A stretch of DNA of 41,709 nt from Actinomycetota bacterium. GTDB lineage: Bacteria > Actinomycetota > Actinomycetes > S36-B12 > UBA5976. Shown one piece after another: positions 8,016 through 15,809 of the stretch. Location of the stretch: assembly GCA_009923495.1 (NCBI GenBank), contig RFTJ01000011.1:1-41709 (forward strand), written 5' to 3'. A program made the position numbers and the translations under genes. Each line of letters begins with the position of its first letter. The stretch's first letter is position 1. Below the pieces are notes generated by a model. The model was not told where the DNA came from. It saw only the letters and a program-made list of their open reading frames with translations, and made no database searches.

Positions 8016-8594
8016 CTAACTATGTCGAGTTTCAACTTCGAAGATTCGCTTTGGGGTAACTATTAAGTCAACGGATTGATCAAGGGCATCATGCGGAATT
8101 GCATCCAGAACTTCTTCGTCGAAAACTAGAGCTACGCGCTTGGGCCCGCCGAGGGCATATTGCTCAACAGCTGCTAACGTGCGGTCAAAATAGCCTGCCC
8201 CTCGGCCGAGTCGGTTTCCGTCCCGGTCTACGCATAGCGCGGGAATAATTATCGCCGTTAATGATTCGGTTTCGCATAGCGCATGCTCTGGCTCTAAGAC
8301 CCCAAACTTATTTTTAATCATTGGTGGCTTATTCAGTCCCCATCGCAATTTCGAATCCGCTGTCAATTTAGGAACGTAGACCGTTTTCCCATTTGCTGAA
8401 ATGGCGTCGATTAGGCCACCAGTGGGTGGCTCATTAGTCATGGATAAGTAGCAGCCAACGGCTGTTCCTGGAAGAAGTGAATCCCAGTCAATTTGGGCGA
8501 ACTTCTGGTCCGCTTGAATCAATTCTGCCGCAGAGCGTTTAGTTCTAAGTTGATCCACCTGAGACCGCAGTTGCCGTTTCTCTTCTGTTACCAC
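8016..8594 (-). CDS. 5-formyltetrahydrofolate cyclo-ligase
   Basis: A 192-residue MTHFS-family enzyme that converts 5-formyl-THF to 5,10-methenyl-THF using ATP, returning the storage or inhibitory folate to the one-carbon pool. Seen are an N-terminal helix EEKRQLRSQVDQLRTKR, the substrate segment GCYLSMTNEPPTGGLIDAI, FGVLEP, ALCVDRDGNRLGRGAGYFDR (the family's glycine-rich ATP/Mg motif) and the C-terminal IPHDALDQSVDLIVTPKRIF. I choose the GTG at 8594 because TACAGT lies 7 nt before it and the family N-terminus begins here. An ATG at 8675 would add 27 residues unlike the family and overlap galU. It is divergent from galU, as in mycobacteria. Confidence 0.92.
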   Translation of the reverse strand: MVTEEKRQLRSQVDQLRTKRSAAELIQADQKFAQIDWDSLLPGTAVGCYLSMTNEPPTGGLIDAISANGKTVYVPKLTADSKLRWGLNKPPMIKNKFGVLEPEHALCETESLTAIIIPALCVDRDGNRLGRGAGYFDRTLAAVEQYALGGPKRVALVFDEEVLDAIPHDALDQSVDLIVTPKRIFEVETRHS

Positions 8595-8600
8595 ACTTCT

Positions 8601-8606
8601 ACTGTA
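8601..8606 (-). promoter_or_regulatory. Putative -10 box of the 5-FTHF cyclo-ligase gene (leaderless)
   Basis: Minus-strand TACAGT ending 7 nt before the GTG at 8594. A weak TTGCTC lies 19 nt further upstream (8626-8631). This box supports the short form of the protein. Confidence 0.5.
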
Positions 8607-8656
8607 GGTTGTTACGCGTTTTAGCGAGCAATCAACACCGCTGCCAATAGATGGAA

Positions 8657-8662
8657 TAAAGT
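8657..8662 (+). promoter_or_regulatory. Putative -10 box of galU (leaderless)
   Basis: TAAAGT ending 7 nt before the galU ATG at 8669. The bases between (CAGGGT) might also act as a weak ribosome site, so leaderless initiation is likely but not certain. Confidence 0.45.
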
Positions 8663-8668
8663 CAGGGT

Positions 8669-9571
8669 ATGACAAAAATAAATTTGGTTACCAAGGCAGT
8701 TATGCCAGTAGCTGGATTAGGGACAAGATTTCTACCTGCAACCAAAGCAACACCGAAAGAAATGTTGCCAGTTGTAGATAAGCCGGCAATTCAATATGTA
8801 GTTGAAGAAGCGGTGGCCGCAGGATTATCTGACCTACTTTTTATCACGGGTCGTAACAAAACCTCACTTGAAGACCATTTTGATCGCGCACCGTATCTTG
8901 AGCAGAAATTAGCTGAGCGAGGTACGACTGAAATGAATCGGCGAATCGCCGAATTAGCAGAAATGGCAGCAATCCATTATGTGCGTCAAGGTGAACCACT
9001 CGGACTTGGCCACGCAGTAAATGTGGCTAAAGGGCATATCGGCAACGAACCATTTGCGGTGATGCTAGGTGATGATTTAATTGACGCGCGAGATCCAATC
9101 TTGCCGAAGATGTTGGAAGTATTGGAACAGTTTGGTGGAAGTGTGCTCTGCTTGATGGAAGTAAATCCATCGGATATTCACCTTTATGGCTGCGCTGCAG
9201 TTGTTGAAACTGAAGTGCCGGATGTAGTCAGGGTTACTGGATTAGTTGAAAAGCCAAAGCCTGGTCAAGCGCCAAGTAATTATGCGGTTATTGGCAGGTA
9301 CATTTTGCAACCAGCTGTTTTCCCAATACTTGACACATTAGCTGCTGGAGCAGGTGGCGAAATTCAACTAACAGACGCCTTGGCTCAACTCATTGATCAG
9401 CCAATAGATTCTGGTGGCGGGGTACACGGTGTTGTATTCCGCGGGCGCCGCTATGACACTGGGGACAAACTTTCGTATTTGAAGAGCATTTTTTCCTTAG
9501 CCCTTGAGCGGGATGATTTTGGACCAGAACTGCGAAATTGGATTAAAGATCATCTAGCTGGCGAAATCTGA
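8669..9571 (+). CDS. galU: UTP-glucose-1-phosphate uridylyltransferase
   Basis: A 300-residue GalU making UDP-glucose from UTP and glucose-1-phosphate for envelope polysaccharides and trehalose/galactose metabolism. The nucleotide-binding signature GLGTRFLPATKATPKEMLP is at about residues 17-35, followed by VVDKPAIQYVVEEA, LGHAVNVAK, FAVMLGDDLID, GLVEKPKPGQAPS and RRYDTGDKLSYLKSIFSLAL near the C-terminus. Length and order match bacterial GalU. The stop TGA overlaps the next ATG by one base (ATGA-type junction at 9571), so galU, the MoeA-like gene and rimJ form a tightly coupled operon. Confidence 0.96.
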   Translation: MTKINLVTKAVMPVAGLGTRFLPATKATPKEMLPVVDKPAIQYVVEEAVAAGLSDLLFITGRNKTSLEDHFDRAPYLEQKLAERGTTEMNRRIAELAEMAAIHYVRQGEPLGLGHAVNVAKGHIGNEPFAVMLGDDLIDARDPILPKMLEVLEQFGGSVLCLMEVNPSDIHLYGCAAVVETEVPDVVRVTGLVEKPKPGQAPSNYAVIGRYILQPAVFPILDTLAAGAGGEIQLTDALAQLIDQPIDSGGGVHGVVFRGRRYDTGDKLSYLKSIFSLALERDDFGPELRNWIKDHLAGEI

Positions 9572-10494
9572 TGCGTTCAGCGCCGGAACATCTGGAAACG
9601 GTTCTTTCTGGGGTCAGCGCTCTAGAGCCACTAGAAGTTGGTCTGCTCGGTAGCGTTGGTTTGGTGCTCGCCCAAGATGTGGCAATTGCAGATGAAGAGT
9701 CTGAGTACAAGCTACTCAATAAAGGAACTCAAATTGCCCCCAGACATGTTGCTCTGCTAGCCGCAGCGGGACTTGGAAGAGTATTGGTCCATCCAATGCC
9801 TCGAGTAGTTGTATTGACGGTAGGTGCTGATCTAAGTGACCCCGGTTCGCAGGATGGGCGAACTCCAGACATAAATGGAGTTGCTCTCACGAGTGCAGCC
9901 ACTGCATCTGGCGCTATGACTTTTAAAGTCGGACCCTTGCCAAGTAACGAGGAAATTTTGCGAAGTGCGTTAGAAGACCAATTGGTTCGGGCTGACGTCA
10001 TACTCACGGCCTGCGGTATGTCGGCCGACGACTATGAGCTACTCACATCAGTACTTAATAGCATCGGTCGGATGGAGTTCGTTAAAGTCTCAATGCAACC
10101 AGGGGGCGCTCAGGGATTCGGGAGCATTGGGCCTGACGCAACACCAGTCTTCGTACTGCCCGGAAACCCCGTAGGGGCCTTGCTATCTTTTGATGTCTTT
10201 GTCCGCCCATTGATTCGAGCCATGATGGGGCAAACTTCTCTTCACCACCGCGTTATTGAAGCAACTTTAGAAACGGAAATCCGCAGCAGTCTTGCAGATA
10301 CGCACTACATCCGCGCTCAGGTCGTCACTTCTGGCGGAACGGCTAAAGTTCGATCGCTAGAGGCAGACGAATCACATCCGCTTGCTGGATTGGGAACTGC
10401 TGATGCGCTAATCATTGTTCCGAGTGGAATTGAGCAAGTAGGTGCTGGTGAAAAAGTTGCAGTAATGCTCCTTGACCCACAGGCCAATCAATGA
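9571..10494 (+). CDS. MoeA/gephyrin-like protein lacking domain II (Glp-type divisome candidate)
   Basis: A 307-residue relative of molybdopterin molybdotransferase MoeA, about 100 residues shorter than usual. After a domain I start (LSGVSALEPLEVGLLGSVGL, AQDVAI) it jumps to the end of domain I (LLNKGTQIAPRHVALLAAAG), so domain II with the FDNSAMDGYA loop is missing. Domain III (about 70-225) and domain IV (about 235-307) are present. Family motifs are altered: TGDEL reads VGADL, RDSN reads PDING, SGGVSVGDYD reads ACGMSADDYE, and PGKP reads PGGA. Molybdotransferase activity is therefore doubtful. The position (galU - this - rimJ - membrane protein) equals Rv0993-Rv0996, and in Corynebacterium a MoeA-like protein, Glp, with its receptor GlpR acts in the divisome. 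A division role here is inference. Confidence 0.8.
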   Translation: MRSAPEHLETVLSGVSALEPLEVGLLGSVGLVLAQDVAIADEESEYKLLNKGTQIAPRHVALLAAAGLGRVLVHPMPRVVVLTVGADLSDPGSQDGRTPDINGVALTSAATASGAMTFKVGPLPSNEEILRSALEDQLVRADVILTACGMSADDYELLTSVLNSIGRMEFVKVSMQPGGAQGFGSIGPDATPVFVLPGNPVGALLSFDVFVRPLIRAMMGQTSLHHRVIEATLETEIRSSLADTHYIRAQVVTSGGTAKVRSLEADESHPLAGLGTADALIIVPSGIEQVGAGEKVAVMLLDPQANQ

Positions 10495-11081
10495 CCACTG
10501 CCTGGCCAGTTCGACTACGACATGAAGACCTGATTTTGCGCCCACTTCGATTGAGAGATTATCGCGCATGGCGCTTGGTCCGGTCCCGAAATCAAGATTG
10601 GCTGCGCCGTTGGGAAGCCACTTCGCCCTACCCTGAACTTGAGCAAGCCCCCTCCTTTTCGCAAAGCACTCGTAGTCAATTACGAGGTGCTAAGGCAGGC
10701 CAAGGATTGCCATTTGTCCTCATTTATCAGGGCGAATTCGTCGGGCAGATAAATGTTTCGTCAATATCTCAAGGCTCACTCTGGTCCTGTCACATCGGAT
10801 ATTGGATTGACGAAAGAGTCGCTAACCGTGGCCTGATGACAACTGCAGTCGCCCTGGTTTCTCACTACCTATTCACAGAGCGATCGATTCATCGAATCGA
10901 GATTGCAATTCGTCCCGAGAATGCACCCAGTAATCGCCTTGTGCAAAAACTCGGGTTTCAACTAGAGGGAATTCGTAAGTCCTTCATTCATATTGATGGC
11001 GCTTGGCGCGACCATAATGTCTACGTAATGTTTCAGGATGAAATTTCCGACGCCTTGCTTCGTCAAATCAATCTGATTTGA
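10491..11081 (+). CDS. rimJ: GNAT N-acetyltransferase, RimJ-like
   Basis: A 196-residue GNAT enzyme expected to transfer acetyl from acetyl-CoA to a protein N-terminus, possibly a ribosomal protein as for RimJ/RimL. The N-terminal strand LRHEDLILRPLRLRDYRAW leads to the core IGYWIDERVANRGLMTTAVA, where the acetyl-CoA pyrophosphate loop (RVANRG) has a usual sequence, then IEIAIRPENAPSNRLVQKLGF and the terminal EGIRKSFIHIDGAWRDHNVY. Start ATG overlaps the MoeA-like stop by 4 bp. Its conserved place between the Glp-like and GlpR-like genes in Actinobacteria invites the idea that a division protein is a substrate, which is untested. Confidence 0.85.
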   Translation: MTTAWPVRLRHEDLILRPLRLRDYRAWRLVRSRNQDWLRRWEATSPYPELEQAPSFSQSTRSQLRGAKAGQGLPFVLIYQGEFVGQINVSSISQGSLWSCHIGYWIDERVANRGLMTTAVALVSHYLFTERSIHRIEIAIRPENAPSNRLVQKLGFQLEGIRKSFIHIDGAWRDHNVYVMFQDEISDALLRQINLI

Positions 11082-11130
11082 ATTTGAGCGACACACAACA
11101 TAAATCCCAAAGATTCAATACTTTTCCGCG

Positions 11131-11136
11131 TACGGT
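11131..11136 (+). promoter_or_regulatory. Putative -10 box of the GlpR/SepX-like gene
   Basis: TACGGT ending 9 nt before the ATG at 11145, so the transcript would have a leader of 0-2 nt. It implies that this membrane protein gene can be expressed separately from the galU operon, although the gap after rimJ is only 63 bp. Confidence 0.4.
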
Positions 11137-11144
11137 ATTGAGTC

Positions 11145-11870
11145 ATGACGGGCTTGCTTTATGTGATTGTGATCGTAATGTGGGCCGCAGTGTTATTTCC
11201 AATTTTCTTGAAAAAACACGATCAAGCTCAATTGCAGAAATCAGTCGGAATTAAGCGGCAACTAACCGGATTGCGCTGGCAGCAAAGAGTTGCTCCTACC
11301 GCTCGGCAGCAGGCATTTATCCGAAGGCGCAGAGTATTAATGTGCTTGCTAACTGTAACCATTTTGAGCCTATTGGCCGGGCTTTCTGGAATATTTTCGC
11401 TACTTTGGTCATCTGTGCCGGTTGCTTTTCTACTCCTTTTCGTATTCGCAGCCATTAAGAATGGCCACAAAATCGCCGCAATTTCTGATGTCCCCGTTCC
11501 AACCATGGTTGCCCCAATCAGCGCAATCCGACAGAATCAGGAAACACTCGCTCTGAAGTTGGAAGAGCCCAATGCAGTTACCGAGCAGAGTGCCACTTGG
11601 CAACCAGTGGAACCGCCAATGCCATCCTATGTTCGAGCAGAACGTGCGACTTCCGTTCCTCGCGCACTTGATTCGCAAAAGCCATGGACAGGTCAAGACA
11701 TGGTGGAGCACGCTACTCGCTTGCGTCAACAACATGCCGAGCGAATTAAAGAAGCGCAAAAGCGCCTTGAAGAAGCTAGGGCTCTTTCGATGGAGAAAGC
11801 TAGACGGGCTGCACTATCTGTTAGACCCGGTGAAACTCCTCAAGATCAAACTCGAGCAGTTAACGAATAA
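11145..11870 (+). CDS. GlpR/SepX-like divisome membrane protein (Rv0996 position)
   Basis: A 241-residue membrane protein with an N-terminal helix (about residues 3-22, GLLYVIVIVMWAAVLFPIF) followed by KKHD, a basic cytoplasmic segment to residue 63, two helices at about 64-83 and 88-106, a proline-rich linker, and a highly charged C-terminal coiled-coil helix (about 185-228) rich in Arg, Lys, Gln and Glu. Topology and the LFPIFLKKHD-type motif fit Rv0996/SepX/GlpR proteins, which in Streptomyces and Corynebacterium act in the divisome and, for GlpR, bind the MoeA-like Glp. Sequence similarity is low in this family, so the call depends on topology plus synteny with the MoeA-like and rimJ genes. 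Confidence 0.65.
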   Translation: MTGLLYVIVIVMWAAVLFPIFLKKHDQAQLQKSVGIKRQLTGLRWQQRVAPTARQQAFIRRRRVLMCLLTVTILSLLAGLSGIFSLLWSSVPVAFLLLFVFAAIKNGHKIAAISDVPVPTMVAPISAIRQNQETLALKLEEPNAVTEQSATWQPVEPPMPSYVRAERATSVPRALDSQKPWTGQDMVEHATRLRQQHAERIKEAQKRLEEARALSMEKARRAALSVRPGETPQDQTRAVNE

Positions 11871-11880
11871 GGTAAATCCG

Positions 11881-11898
11881 CTAGCACGTTTGTGCTAG
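11881..11898 (+). terminator. Hairpin after the GlpR-like gene, possible U-less terminator
   Basis: A perfect 7-bp stem CTAGCAC/GTGCTAG with loop GTTT begins 10 nt after the stop codon. No U-tract follows (GGAATAAAAG), so it may terminate weakly, protect the 3' end, or be incidental. Confidence 0.45.
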
Positions 11899-11983
11899 GG
11901 AATAAAAGTGTTTGAACTCTTGTCCCAAGTCAGTAGATGCTTAAACCAGCACGTTAACCAAGATTCCAAGGGATGATTTAGTT

Positions 11984-14164
11984 ATGAGTAGTCGCACTGT
12001 GGAGCTCGGAATTGGGGGCATGACTTGTGCATCCTGTGCCAGTCGAGTAGAGCGGGCTTTAACTGAACTTCCTGGCGTGCAGGCTGCAGTCAACTACGCA
12101 ACAGGGGAAGCAACAGCGCAAGTTCCAAGCTCAGTGACTAACGACCAGTTGGTGGCTGCGGTAGAAGGAACCGGTTATTCGGTATCGCTTTCTGGTAAAG
12201 CAGCAGAACTATTTGAGTTCAGTGATTTCCGTTTCAGGTTTTGGGTAAGCGCTTCAATTGCAGTTCCCATCATGTTGGTATCGATGATTCCGAACCTTCA
12301 ATTTCACAATTGGCCAATAGCAACCGCCATTCTTGCCCTGCCGGCAGTAACTTGGGCTGCTTGGCCATTACATCGCGCTGCAATATTGAATGCTAAGCAC
12401 AGAGCAGTCACAATGGATTCCCTAGTAAGTCTTGGCATTTTAGTTTCATTCGGTTGGTCAACTTACAATTTGTTGACATACGACCGAAAGATGCATACTT
12501 CGAAATCGATTTTGCAGATGCTCTTTTCAAATGATCCAAATGGCACCTATTTTGAGGTCGCTTGCTCCATAACGACACTAGTGCTGCTTGGGAAAGTTTT
12601 AGAATTGTCGGCGCGCGCCAAATCTACTGCAGCCTTAACACAATTAGCTGCATTGAATCCAACAACCGCAACTGTCGTTCAGGGTCCATTTAATGTCGTT
12701 AAGCCACTTGCCGAAGTGGTTGTGGGCGACTTAGTCTTCGTTCCTGCAGGTGCACAGATACCTGTTGATGCACAGGTTGAATCCGGCACAGGACATGTGG
12801 ATTCTTCGCTAATCACTGGTGAAGTTCAACCAATATCTGTGCAATCAGGTGATTCAGTAATAGGTGGAACTGCGCTGGTCGATGGCGCACTTTTCATCAG
12901 GGTGAGCGCGACCGGTCAAGATACGGTTCTCTCTGCAATTTCTAGACTCGTGCACCAGGCTCAAACCGGCAAAGCACAGGTAACAAAGTTAGTTGATAAA
13001 GTGTCAGCAATTTTTATCCCAGTCGTATTTGCACTTGCCCTTCTTGCCACACTCTTTTGGCAGGTTCTAAATCATGACTTGAGCAAGTCAATAGCGGTCG
13101 GAATTAGTGTTCTGGTAATAGCCTGTCCCTGCGCTCTTGGATTGGCTACACCAACTGCGATCCTTGTTGGTACGGGACGTGCTGCCCAACTTGGAATTTT
13201 ATTCCGCGGCCCTCGAGCGCTCGAGACTAGCGAAAAGATCACCGAGATTTTTTTGGATAAAACTGGAACGTTAACGCTTGGCCGTCTTAGTTCCAATCGA
13301 TGGAAGACGACTACAGACGAATTACTGTTCTGGCAGATTGTTGGCTCACTTGAGCAAAATGCGCTTCATCCGGTGGCCCAGAGTTTATGTGAAACCGCAC
13401 TGAGTTTCGGGGGCGATATTCCCGTTGCTAAAAATGTGCGAACTTTTGCCGGAAAGGGAGTGCAGGGCGAAGTTTTTGGAGTCCCTTGTGCAATCGGCTC
13501 GGTTGACTGGCTGGGCCTTCCAGAAGGTCTGTTGGCACATGAAGCACAGGAATATTCCGCGCAATTATTAAACAGTGTTGTTGTGTACCAAGATGCGGTA
13601 GCAATCGGAATTATTGGCTTGTCTGAACTAATTGCACCAGAGTCACAGGCTGCAATCAGTGCACTTCGAAACCTGAATATAACTCCCGTGGTGATTTCAG
13701 GTGACAGTGTAGACCGGGTATCGCGAGTAGCTAGTGATCTAGGAATTCCTGAATTTCATGCACAAGTGCAACCAAATGAAAAACTTAATTACATAAAAAG
13801 TGCTACCGATGCCGGCGAAATCGTTGCAATGGTAGGTGATGGAGTAAACGATGCCGCAGCGCTAGCGGCAGCTCATCTAAGTATTGCCATGGGTGACGGT
13901 ACTGAAGTGGCTGCGAGCGCAGCCGATGTGGTTCTGCTGCGGTCAAATATGCAAGCAGCTCTTGACGCAATAAAACTTGCGCGAGCAACAATGCGAACAA
14001 TCAAATCAAATTTGGCATGGGCTTTTGCATACAATATCGCGGCAATCCCGCTCGCGATGTCTGGCTACTTGAATCCGATGCTTGCCGCTGCTGCCATGGC
14101 ATTTTCAAGCGTTTTTGTTGTTTCGAACAGTTTAAGACTGCGAAAATTTCAGCCGCAATCTTAG
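11984..14164 (+). CDS. copA: Cu+-exporting P1B-type ATPase
   Basis: A 726-residue copper-exporting ATPase. One N-terminal heavy-metal domain carries GGMTCASCASRVERAL (about residues 11-26). About eight membrane helices follow, including the metal-site helix VIACPCALGLATPTA (CPC). The actuator loop has VDSSLITGEVQP, the phosphorylation motif is DKTGTLT, the nucleotide domain has the HP motif in ALHPVAQS and GKGVQGEV, and the hinge is GDGVNDAAALAAA. The last helix has MAFSSVFVVSNSLRLRKF, which matches the copper-specific MxxSS motif. AAGGGATG about 9-10 nt before the ATG is the likely ribosome site. No CsoR-type regulator or copper chaperone gene is adjacent. The stop shares TTAG with the convergent pmt gene. 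Confidence 0.95.
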   Translation: MSSRTVELGIGGMTCASCASRVERALTELPGVQAAVNYATGEATAQVPSSVTNDQLVAAVEGTGYSVSLSGKAAELFEFSDFRFRFWVSASIAVPIMLVSMIPNLQFHNWPIATAILALPAVTWAAWPLHRAAILNAKHRAVTMDSLVSLGILVSFGWSTYNLLTYDRKMHTSKSILQMLFSNDPNGTYFEVACSITTLVLLGKVLELSARAKSTAALTQLAALNPTTATVVQGPFNVVKPLAEVVVGDLVFVPAGAQIPVDAQVESGTGHVDSSLITGEVQPISVQSGDSVIGGTALVDGALFIRVSATGQDTVLSAISRLVHQAQTGKAQVTKLVDKVSAIFIPVVFALALLATLFWQVLNHDLSKSIAVGISVLVIACPCALGLATPTAILVGTGRAAQLGILFRGPRALETSEKITEIFLDKTGTLTLGRLSSNRWKTTTDELLFWQIVGSLEQNALHPVAQSLCETALSFGGDIPVAKNVRTFAGKGVQGEVFGVPCAIGSVDWLGLPEGLLAHEAQEYSAQLLNSVVVYQDAVAIGIIGLSELIAPESQAAISALRNLNITPVVISGDSVDRVSRVASDLGIPEFHAQVQPNEKLNYIKSATDAGEIVAMVGDGVNDAAALAAAHLSIAMGDGTEVAASAADVVLLRSNMQAALDAIKLARATMRTIKSNLAWAFAYNIAAIPLAMSGYLNPMLAAAAMAFSSVFVVSNSLRLRKFQPQS

Positions 14165-15762
14165 ATCCAACCTTTAAACCACATCTTGCTAATCCATTCA
14201 CTGTATGGAATTGATTGAGCGACAAATAGTGGCCAGAAATAGTAGGTCAAAATGCCAACTATTAATAAGGATGCGATGGCAAATCCACCCCAGCCGTCCT
14301 GAGTCTGATCTTTAAAATGCATAAAACCTCTGGCTCTTGTGATCCGAACATATCCAAATCTTCGATCAAGCAATTGCAAACATAGGACTAAAGCCATGAT
14401 GGTAAATGGTAGGTAGACCACGGAATAGAACTGGAAAGTTGTTCGGTAGGCAAATGGCAGCCAGGGCACCCACCCAGCGGCGAATCCAATCAAGATTGGC
14501 AAAGCACCTCGATGTTGCCGACGAATGGCAAACACAATAATTGCAATTAGGGCAATTGCGCCACCCCACCAAATCAGTTGATTTCCCAGCGGAATAACTT
14601 CTTGGGAACAGGATGTTGCGCCGCATGTAGGTTTACTCTCATAAAAGAAACTTGTTGGTCTAGCCAAGATTGGCCAACCCCAAGGATTCGCCCGATAGTT
14701 ATGGGCTTGTCGCAGACCAGTATGAAAATTCAGCATTTCATCGTGGTAGTGCCAGAGACTGCGCAACGCACTCGGAATGAATTTAAATGAGCTTTCCTGA
14801 GTAGCCCAATTCCTGTCCCACGCATTATCTGACCGGAACCAGCCAATCCAACTAAAGATGTAGATGACTACGACACTTACGGGAATTAGGGCCGTTCCCA
14901 GCAAATCACTTTTTGCCCACCCACGAATTCGGTCCTTAAATCTATATTCGTCTCGCCGAGCTATGTCCCAACTAACCATCAGCAGTAGAAAAGCAGCAGT
15001 GAAATACAAACCACTCCATTTTGTTGCACATGACAAGCCCAGCATCAAGGCAAATCCACCACGCGCATAGTATGCCTGCCTCATATTTTCAGATCCACGA
15101 TCTCGCAATTCACGATCAACGATCAAAAAGCCAAAGGCACAAACAACAAAAAATGTAAGAATGGTGTCGAGCAGTGCCGTACGACTCATAGCAATGTGTA
15201 AGCCGTCTAATGCCAAGAAGAGACCGGCCAAAGTTCCGGCAACGTTTGAATTAAGCAGACGCCTGGTAACCCGAGCAGTGACAAGTACGGTTGCAATTGC
15301 CAGAACTGCAACCATAATTCGCCAGCCAAAAGGGGTCATGCCAAACAGATGTTCACCGAGCGCAATTAGCCACTTGCCAACTGGCGGATGGACCACAAAC
15401 GCTGGATCGTCAATAAATATGTTTACTGGTCCCTTGCCTGCGTTTTGCATAATGACGGGCTCTGGAGAGGGAATTGTTGCTCGTTCGTAGCCGTAGTAGA
15501 GCAAGGACAAAGAATCTTTAGCGTAATAAGTTTCATCGAATACTAAAGATTTGGGAATACCTAATCTTGGAATTCGAAGGGCCGCCGCCAGAATTGTGGC
15601 AAGGATCGGACCTAGCCAACCTAGCCAGCCACCAACCAATTCTCCTGATCGTTCCAAAGAGTATGGCGTAGCCTTAGCAGTACGCGCAGCAGCGCTAGCT
15701 TGACCCTGCTTCTTGTTTGATGAATTGTTTACTGCGGGATGTGATTTACGCTTTGTTGCCAT
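14161..15762 (-). CDS. pmt: Polyprenol-phosphate-mannose--protein O-mannosyltransferase
   Basis: A 533-residue multi-membrane glycosyltransferase that attaches mannose from polyprenyl-phosphate-mannose to Ser/Thr of secreted proteins. A basic disordered N-terminus (about residues 1-35) precedes the first helix; the following outer loop has the catalytic acidic pair in LVFDETYYAKDS. Other typical parts are DDPAFVVHPPVGKWLIALGE, FLALDGLHIAMSRTALLD, CATKWSGLYF, and the C-terminal four-helix part with WPILARPTSFFYE and a second-half conserved KPTCG. I choose ATG 15762 because TAACTT lies 8 nt before it; an open frame continues to 15921 but crosses the divergent rsmI start. The pmt/rsmI divergence matches Rv1002c/Rv1003. 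Confidence 0.93.
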   Translation of the reverse strand: MATKRKSHPAVNNSSNKKQGQASAAARTAKATPYSLERSGELVGGWLGWLGPILATILAAALRIPRLGIPKSLVFDETYYAKDSLSLLYYGYERATIPSPEPVIMQNAGKGPVNIFIDDPAFVVHPPVGKWLIALGEHLFGMTPFGWRIMVAVLAIATVLVTARVTRRLLNSNVAGTLAGLFLALDGLHIAMSRTALLDTILTFFVVCAFGFLIVDRELRDRGSENMRQAYYARGGFALMLGLSCATKWSGLYFTAAFLLLMVSWDIARRDEYRFKDRIRGWAKSDLLGTALIPVSVVVIYIFSWIGWFRSDNAWDRNWATQESSFKFIPSALRSLWHYHDEMLNFHTGLRQAHNYRANPWGWPILARPTSFFYESKPTCGATSCSQEVIPLGNQLIWWGGAIALIAIIVFAIRRQHRGALPILIGFAAGWVPWLPFAYRTTFQFYSVVYLPFTIMALVLCLQLLDRRFGYVRITRARGFMHFKDQTQDGWGGFAIASLLIVGILTYYFWPLFVAQSIPYSEWISKMWFKGWI

Positions 15763-15769
15763 AGCAATA

Positions 15770-15775
15770 AAGTTA
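15770..15775 (-). promoter_or_regulatory. Putative -10 box of pmt (leaderless)
   Basis: Minus-strand TAACTT ending 8 nt before ATG 15762. It supports the short form of Pmt over the frame that runs into rsmI. Confidence 0.45.
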
Positions 15776-15809
15776 CAGGGTACATGGCGCAATAGGGAGC
15801 GAAGGTATC

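Noticed and set aside
11572-11898. A 108-residue plus-strand frame inside the GlpR-like gene
   Set aside because: It is a shadow frame of the charged C-terminal coding part, with no independent ribosome site or domain.
13072-14225. Several antisense frames of 65-75 codons in copA
   Set aside because: All are shadows of the strong copA frame; none has domain content or start signals.
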